Shown piece after piece: positions 60,044 through 64,000 of a stretch of DNA of 64,000 nt (position 1 is its first letter; the number at the start of each line of letters is the position of its first letter). Where the stretch lies: positions 1,178,001-1,242,000 of the forward strand of contig JAXLVN010000001.1 in assembly GCA_046328995.1 (NCBI GenBank), given 5' to 3'. This DNA comes from JADJXV01 sp046328995. Its GTDB lineage: Bacteria > Bacteroidota > Ignavibacteria > Kapaibacteriales > UBA961. The notes under the pieces are model-generated. The model saw only the letters and a list, made by a program, of their open reading frames with translations, was not told where the DNA came from and did not search any database. Both the position numbers and the translations under genes were made by a program.

Positions 60044-61219
60044 TTATCGCAGCAATGCATAGACGAGCATTGTGCCGAGGGAGAAGCGCATGATTTCGGA
60101 TGCGCGATAGACATTTTTCTGGATATAATCGCTGAGGTATATCGAGCTGAGGGTAACGATAATCACGCCGACAGCAACGGAGAAGCTCATGCCGACAGAT
60201 TGAGATTTGGCATAAATTCTCCCAAAACTGGAGAACCATGGAGTGCCGTAGATCAGCAGAAGATGCACGATATAGACATGAAACGAATGCTTGCTGAAGA
60301 AGGAATATATCTCACGATAGGCCTGCAAGCGGCGGTGCAGGCGAGCCATCAGGGAGAAAATGATGAGAATCAGTCCAATGCGTATGAACATGAACGCAGG
60401 ATTCGACATCATAAAATCATGATTCGGCAGCGGTAATTGATTCAGGAGGACTGCCCCTATACCGGCTATCGCGAGGAGGACCGCGCCGTAGATTGCGCTT
60501 TTCTTGAGGAGAAATTCATCACGTTCTTCGGCTGACATCGACTTGAGATAGGCGCCGAAGCTCACGCCGGCAAAGAGGAATCCGGCAAATGGGAAGATTG
60601 GGAAGAGCGAACCATGCTGATAGCTCAGGAAGCTGGATATCGGCTCGGGCATGTACTCCGACCAACTAATTGCATGCATAAATGGCGTAAGAGCAAATAT
60701 TGCGAACGTTACAACAGCCGATACGATCCCGAGAGATTTCACCGAGCGCGTGCTGCGCGATGCCCAAACGACGAGCAAGAGTGCGACACCGGTCAGCTGC
60801 AGAATATTTGTCTGGAAAAACTGCTTCCATGCTTCATAATTAAGATATGGAAGGTCAAATATTCTATTAGCCGGAAAGACAAGTAAATAACCGACACTCA
60901 TGATCAGCAGTGCCCACCTGATGCGTTTCATCATCGTGGCTTCGTTCATTCTGCCGGTCGTATCTCGCTTGATGGAGAATACATGGACAGCGCCGGAAAC
61001 GATCAAAAACACCGGAGCCGTCAGGCCGCGGATAAAGTTCCAGATATTCCACGGAAATTCATGAATATTAAGAAGCTGTGGATCGGTAAGAGCATCAAGG
61101 GTATGACCTTGAATCATCATAATCATGGCGACGCAGCGTGCTAAGTCAAGCACAAAGAGTCGGGAGTTCGAATTCACTTGGGAGGCATGTTGGCGTGCAA
61201 GCGGCAGAGGATCAGCCAT
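60044..61219 (-). CDS. Multi-pass membrane protein, acyltransferase-like (DUF1624/HGSNAT-type)
   Basis: The ATG at 61219 (MADPLPLARQHASQ) gives 391 residues. The N-terminal motif RLFVLDLARCVAMIMMIQGHTLDAL, followed by about ten hydrophobic helices, matches the heparan-alpha-glucosaminide N-acetyltransferase catalytic-like (DUF1624) and related acyltransferase 3 families. In these families the conserved His (here in QGHTL) carries or transfers the acyl group across the membrane. The C-terminal helices (FSFSVAVGVIIVTLSSIYLSDYI) are complete. It is monocistronic with a strong terminator. The acyl acceptor is unknown. Confidence 0.78.
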   Translation of the reverse strand: MADPLPLARQHASQVNSNSRLFVLDLARCVAMIMMIQGHTLDALTDPQLLNIHEFPWNIWNFIRGLTAPVFLIVSGAVHVFSIKRDTTGRMNEATMMKRIRWALLIMSVGYLLVFPANRIFDLPYLNYEAWKQFFQTNILQLTGVALLLVVWASRSTRSVKSLGIVSAVVTFAIFALTPFMHAISWSEYMPEPISSFLSYQHGSLFPIFPFAGFLFAGVSFGAYLKSMSAEERDEFLLKKSAIYGAVLLAIAGIGAVLLNQLPLPNHDFMMSNPAFMFIRIGLILIIFSLMARLHRRLQAYREIYSFFSKHSFHVYIVHLLLIYGTPWFSSFGRIYAKSQSVGMSFSVAVGVIIVTLSSIYLSDYIQKNVYRASEIMRFSLGTMLVYALLR

Positions 61220-61432
61220 TAAATAAACGCTCTTTCGGCAATTGTTAGACAAATATCTACTACAAAAATCGGAACTTCCCACCTGGTAATCAACTTAATT
61301 GTTTTTCATCGAAGTGTTCACTTTTGGTTCAGATTTTTAGTTTGATGTTTCCCACATTTTTTACGCCAATTTACGCCTGCGTGGTGAGAGAGGTTTGTTC
61401 TGGTGTTTGGAGGGGGAGGCACCGCGAACAGA

Positions 61433-62599
61433 TTAGAAGCGACTAAAGAGCTTACGTAACGCTTTTTCCTTTATATTGAAATAGTTAATGAGTAAATCTT
61501 TCGAGGTCTCTACTTCGATGTTCTCGTTGACAAGTTCTAAGATATCCTCTATCGAACCTTCCATGGAAAACTTTTTTTTCGTAGCCGTTATAATCGCTTC
61601 TTTGTATAAAGTAACAGCTTCTTGTACCTTGCCTGTCCGTAATTGAACGAGTGCATAGTTAAAACGAGCCGTCATTTGATCCGGTTTGATGTCCAGTGCT
61701 TTTTGGGTGTATATCCTACAACTATCATAGTTACCTGCCAGATAGTAGTTCCACCCAAGATTGACAAGCGCATCTGCATCTTGGGGATGTACCGATAGAT
61801 ACTTTAGGCATCCTTCGATTGCCAGGTCAAAATACTTGAGTTGTGCATAAGAGCCTGCTTGATTAAACCTATAGCGAGCTACGGCTGAAAGATCATGTTG
61901 ATTTCGAGAAATCAGTGTATCATACCATGCTATGGCCTTGGCATACAGGCAAAATCTATTGAGCAGCCATGCCCTATATTCGAGAGAATCGGTACGTTCT
62001 GTATCTACAGGTAATAGGTGCTTCATTTCATCATAAATTGCTTCATCAAAGTATGGCAAATCTGCACCATTCAACTCAGCAATTGCCTGATAGTAATCAA
62101 GTTGTGCAAGTGAATCCTCGCCCATTCGAAAGAATTGCATCCCCCGCTGATAATAAAACCGACCGATTGCGGATCCGCTTTTCGATGGCTTGAGTTCGTT
62201 GTAGTTGCTGAGTAAGAGTTGCACCTTGGGGAGCTTACTGAATTGTTTTGTAGCTATCCACACCCTGGCAACCATCTTCTGAGAAACAGGTTTACAATTC
62301 CGTACAGCCGGACGATGCTTGACAGTACTCAACGCCTTGATAGCCACATCGTTAAATTCGTCGCAGTACGACTCAACGACAATGATATCGTGCATATAGC
62401 CATTGGTGTCCACCTCGCCGTACGTGGTGATATATCCGCTGATATCAAAATCAAACATCCATTTAGGATAGCTCATGGTCTCGTATATCTCATCGTAGTT
62501 TATCTTCACACTTTCCGTACATGAACGGTCACTCTTTTGGGCAAGTGATGTGTCATACATCGCTACAATGATGAAAAAAAAGATAAATACTCTTCTCAT
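61433..62599 (-). CDS. TonB C-terminal-like and TPR protein
   Basis: The 388-residue protein has a signal peptide (MRRVFIFFFIIVAMYDTSLAQ). Residues ~25-120 resemble a TonB C-terminal domain (YPKWMFDFDISGYITTYGEVDTNGYMHDIIVVESYCDEFNDVAIKALSTVKHRPA, the usual 'G.V...V..SS....D.aA..A....F.PA' layout). Residues ~145-360 hold TPR units (ADALVNLGWNYYLAGNYDSCRIYTQKALDIKPDQ). It is probably periplasmic and involved in protein-protein contacts. AGAGGTT precedes the ATG. The GNAT gene ends 8 bp upstream, so an operon is likely. Confidence 0.78.
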   Translation of the reverse strand: MRRVFIFFFIIVAMYDTSLAQKSDRSCTESVKINYDEIYETMSYPKWMFDFDISGYITTYGEVDTNGYMHDIIVVESYCDEFNDVAIKALSTVKHRPAVRNCKPVSQKMVARVWIATKQFSKLPKVQLLLSNYNELKPSKSGSAIGRFYYQRGMQFFRMGEDSLAQLDYYQAIAELNGADLPYFDEAIYDEMKHLLPVDTERTDSLEYRAWLLNRFCLYAKAIAWYDTLISRNQHDLSAVARYRFNQAGSYAQLKYFDLAIEGCLKYLSVHPQDADALVNLGWNYYLAGNYDSCRIYTQKALDIKPDQMTARFNYALVQLRTGKVQEAVTLYKEAIITATKKKFSMEGSIEDILELVNENIEVETSKDLLINYFNIKEKALRKLFSRF

Positions 62600-62607
62600 G
62601 ATAACCT

Positions 62608-63105
62608 CTAGTTGTTATATGTATTCTCCCCCAATCTTCTCATCTCTTCCTCCGTCAGACGATATGGATACCACCCTGCTAAGTGATTCGCACCCAAACG
62701 TTTGTAAAAATCGATTGCATTGATGTTCCAGTCGAGCACCTGCCACTCCATCCGCCCGCATTCGCGCTCAAGAGCGAGATCGACAAGAAACTTGAACAAC
62801 CGATATCCCACCTGCTGCTTGCGCGCCTCCGGCAGTACAAACAAATCCTCCAAATACAGCGTCGGTTTCGCCAAAAAACTCGAATACGTTTCGAATATTA
62901 TCACATACCCCACTGCCCGGCCGTCCAAAAAGCCAAGATATGACTCAAACTTCGGTTTATCGGCAAAACAATGCGTTCGCAAACGCAGCTTCGCCTCCGC
63001 ATTCGGCGGGTCAAGCTTTTCAAAATCAGCTAGCGCTGTGATGAGCATGAATAAAGTTTCGAAATTTTCGGGCGTTACTTTTTCAATTTGTAATTCTTGC
63101 GGCAT
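62608..63105 (-). CDS. GNAT acetyltransferase (diamine/spermidine acetyltransferase-like)
   Basis: The ATG at 63105 has AAGGAAT upstream and gives 165 residues; the frame is open 51 codons further but overlaps the upstream gene. Hallmarks are GYVIIFETYSSFLAKPTLYLEDLFVLPEARKQQVGYRLFKFLVDLALERECGRMEWQVLDWNINAIDFYKRLGA, a pattern of the spermidine/diamine N-acetyltransferase group (ETYSSF...LYLEDLFV, VLDWN). The CoA loop reads QQVGYRL instead of R/QxxGxG/A. It could acetylate a polyamine or thialysine-like amine. Confidence 0.87.
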   Translation of the reverse strand: MPQELQIEKVTPENFETLFMLITALADFEKLDPPNAEAKLRLRTHCFADKPKFESYLGFLDGRAVGYVIIFETYSSFLAKPTLYLEDLFVLPEARKQQVGYRLFKFLVDLALERECGRMEWQVLDWNINAIDFYKRLGANHLAGWYPYRLTEEEMRRLGENTYNN

Positions 63106-63154
63106 AGAGTATTCCTTAAATAAATGAATTCGTTTGAAATGTCGTGTGGTATCT

Positions 63155-63559
63155 TCACAAATAATCAATATCAGACGCCTTTGCAAACGCGATGATATGT
63201 CCATCATAATCAGCCACATAGCACACCACATCACCCCACGAACGCCTCGCCGGCGCACTCACCGAACGAGCTCCCGCTGAAAGCGCATTGCTATATGTCT
63301 GCTCAACATCGGCGACCCTGAGGTAGAGTTCGCACCGCGGAATTCCCGTTCCACTTCTCGGATGCGGCATCATATCTCCGAGTATTGTTGCGATCCCAGA
63401 GTTCGGCATGAGCCCAAGCTTCACCCTGTCCGATAGTGTAAACTCTGTCATTCCCGGCACATCGAGCGTTGGCACCAGCCCAAGCAGAGCAGCATACAAG
63501 TCCCGGCTGCGCGCCTGATCCTCAACATACAAAATTATCTCAACTTCAGTAAAAATCAT
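63155..63559 (-). CDS. VOC-family (glyoxalase-like) protein
   Basis: The ATG at 63559 (MIFTEVEIILYVEDQARSRDLYAALLGLVPTLDVPGMTEFTLSDRVKLGLMP) gives 134 residues with two beta-alpha-beta-beta-beta halves of the VOC fold: VEIILYVEDQARSRDLYAALLG and ELYLRVADVEQTYSNALSAGARSVSAPARRSWGDVVCYVADYDGHIIAFA. Members include glyoxalases, dioxygenases and antibiotic-resistance proteins. Candidate metal ligands are E at residue 7 and the acidic residues near ELYLRV. The substrate is unknown. It precedes the GNAT gene by 49 bp. Confidence 0.82.
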   Translation of the reverse strand: MIFTEVEIILYVEDQARSRDLYAALLGLVPTLDVPGMTEFTLSDRVKLGLMPNSGIATILGDMMPHPRSGTGIPRCELYLRVADVEQTYSNALSAGARSVSAPARRSWGDVVCYVADYDGHIIAFAKASDIDYL

Positions 63560-63836
63560 CTTCAATCTTAATAATGGTTCTCTGACAATGTATGTGGTAC
63601 AGAGTAATAAATGCCAAAAATCGTATGGTATCAGAGTCAAGTAGGGACGATATATTGGTAGAAAACGAGATTCTGATATGTCCAACAGTCCTGTAGGGAC
63701 GATATATCAATTCTATAAGGTTCCGTCCCTACGGGACTTACTCGCGCACTCGTCCACATTTCTACCGATATGTCATCGCTAACGCGATTGAGGAGGAGGA
63801 TGAGTCATTGGCAATTCAACCACAAAAATCATCTTC
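63560..63836. repeat. GTAGGGACGATATAT repeats
   Basis: GTAGGGACGATATATTGG (~63641) and GTAGGGACGATATATCAA (~63693) are direct copies, with an inverse CCGTCCCTAC near 63723. This is another palindromic repeat class common in intergenic DNA. No gene is seen. Confidence 0.75.
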
Positions 63837-64000
63837 CATCATAAACAATCATACAAAATCAGCGTGCCATTCTTCAATCATAAACCCAATAGTATAATCA
63901 ACAAGAGACAATCTGCGAAAATCATAAACAATCATAAAAAACCAGCGTGCCATTCTTCAATCATAAACAGAATAGTAAAACAAGAGACAATCTGCGAAAA
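63837..64000. repeat. Tandem ~80-bp repeat running to the window end
   Basis: Two units share CAGCGTGCCATTCTTCAATC and AAGAGACAATCTGCGAAAA: 63837-63919 and 63920-64000. The second unit ends at the window edge, so more copies may follow. Confidence 0.85.

Overview
The window looks like chromosome from a member of the Bacteroidota/Chlorobiota (FCB) group, perhaps a Kapabacteria- or Ignavibacteria-like lineage. Several large exported proteins (4617-7160, 11615-13687, 13799-15856, 15966-18107, 18309-20390, 38030-40042) end in a type IX secretion (T9SS) type A-like sorting domain. The branched-chain 2-oxoacid dehydrogenase E1 is an alpha-beta fusion. Two candidate promoters fit the Bacteroidota pattern TTG-N20-TAnnTTTG. 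The placement rests on gene content, not on a marker gene, and is moderately confident.

Layout. 1-1286: YoeB-type toxin-antitoxin pair and a methyltransferase. 1287-4616: repeat-punctuated accessory region with small genes and the remnant of a zinc metalloprotease. 4617-31678: mostly conserved genome. It holds four Asp-box/BNR-repeat exported proteins (three in tandem), a lipoprotein, a CZB zinc-sensor protein, an ABC transporter, a subtilase, YgfZ, a glycosyltransferase 9, CheR, a MOSC protein, an AlbA_2 regulator, the E1 fusion, a PEGA lipoprotein and a DUF4397 protein. 31679-38029: second accessory region with an intact ISL3-type IS (8-bp target duplication), AT-rich small genes and many repeats. 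38030-44854: beta-helix/Big2 exported protein, membrane pyrophosphatase, tRNA-Val(GAC), citrate synthase and an SDR. 44855-56825: third and largest accessory region, about ten short minus-strand genes embedded in repeats and ending in an 18-copy, 21-bp minisatellite. 56826-64000: membrane TPR protein, histidine kinase, acyltransferase-like membrane protein, TonB_C-like/TPR protein, GNAT, VOC protein and terminal repeats.

The most interesting feature is the architecture of the accessory regions. A hairpin-ended element (usually about 222 bp, with roughly 58-bp imperfect terminal inverted repeats) recurs more than 15 times. Small accessory genes sit one or two at a time between copies, usually with 25-57 bp of 5' spacer and often under 40 bp after the stop. 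The element is asymmetric, and its orientation tracks gene orientation: copies at 2781-4586 and 45291-56160 point one way with minus-strand genes, and copies at 32192-36985 point the other way with plus-strand genes. This resembles a cassette array with fixed gene/site polarity, but no integrase and no attC consensus are visible. Many copies also carry an 11-codon mini-ORF (MKRTAHPYFK-stop and relatives). At least one cassette looks like an orphan toxin C-terminus plus immunity pair (metzincin fragment coupled by ATGA to an exported small protein).

Other palindromic repeats (GACCTCGCTGAGGTC, GTAGAGACG..., TCTGAATCAGG..., GTAGGGGCAA...) fill the same intergenic spaces and are often nested in one another.
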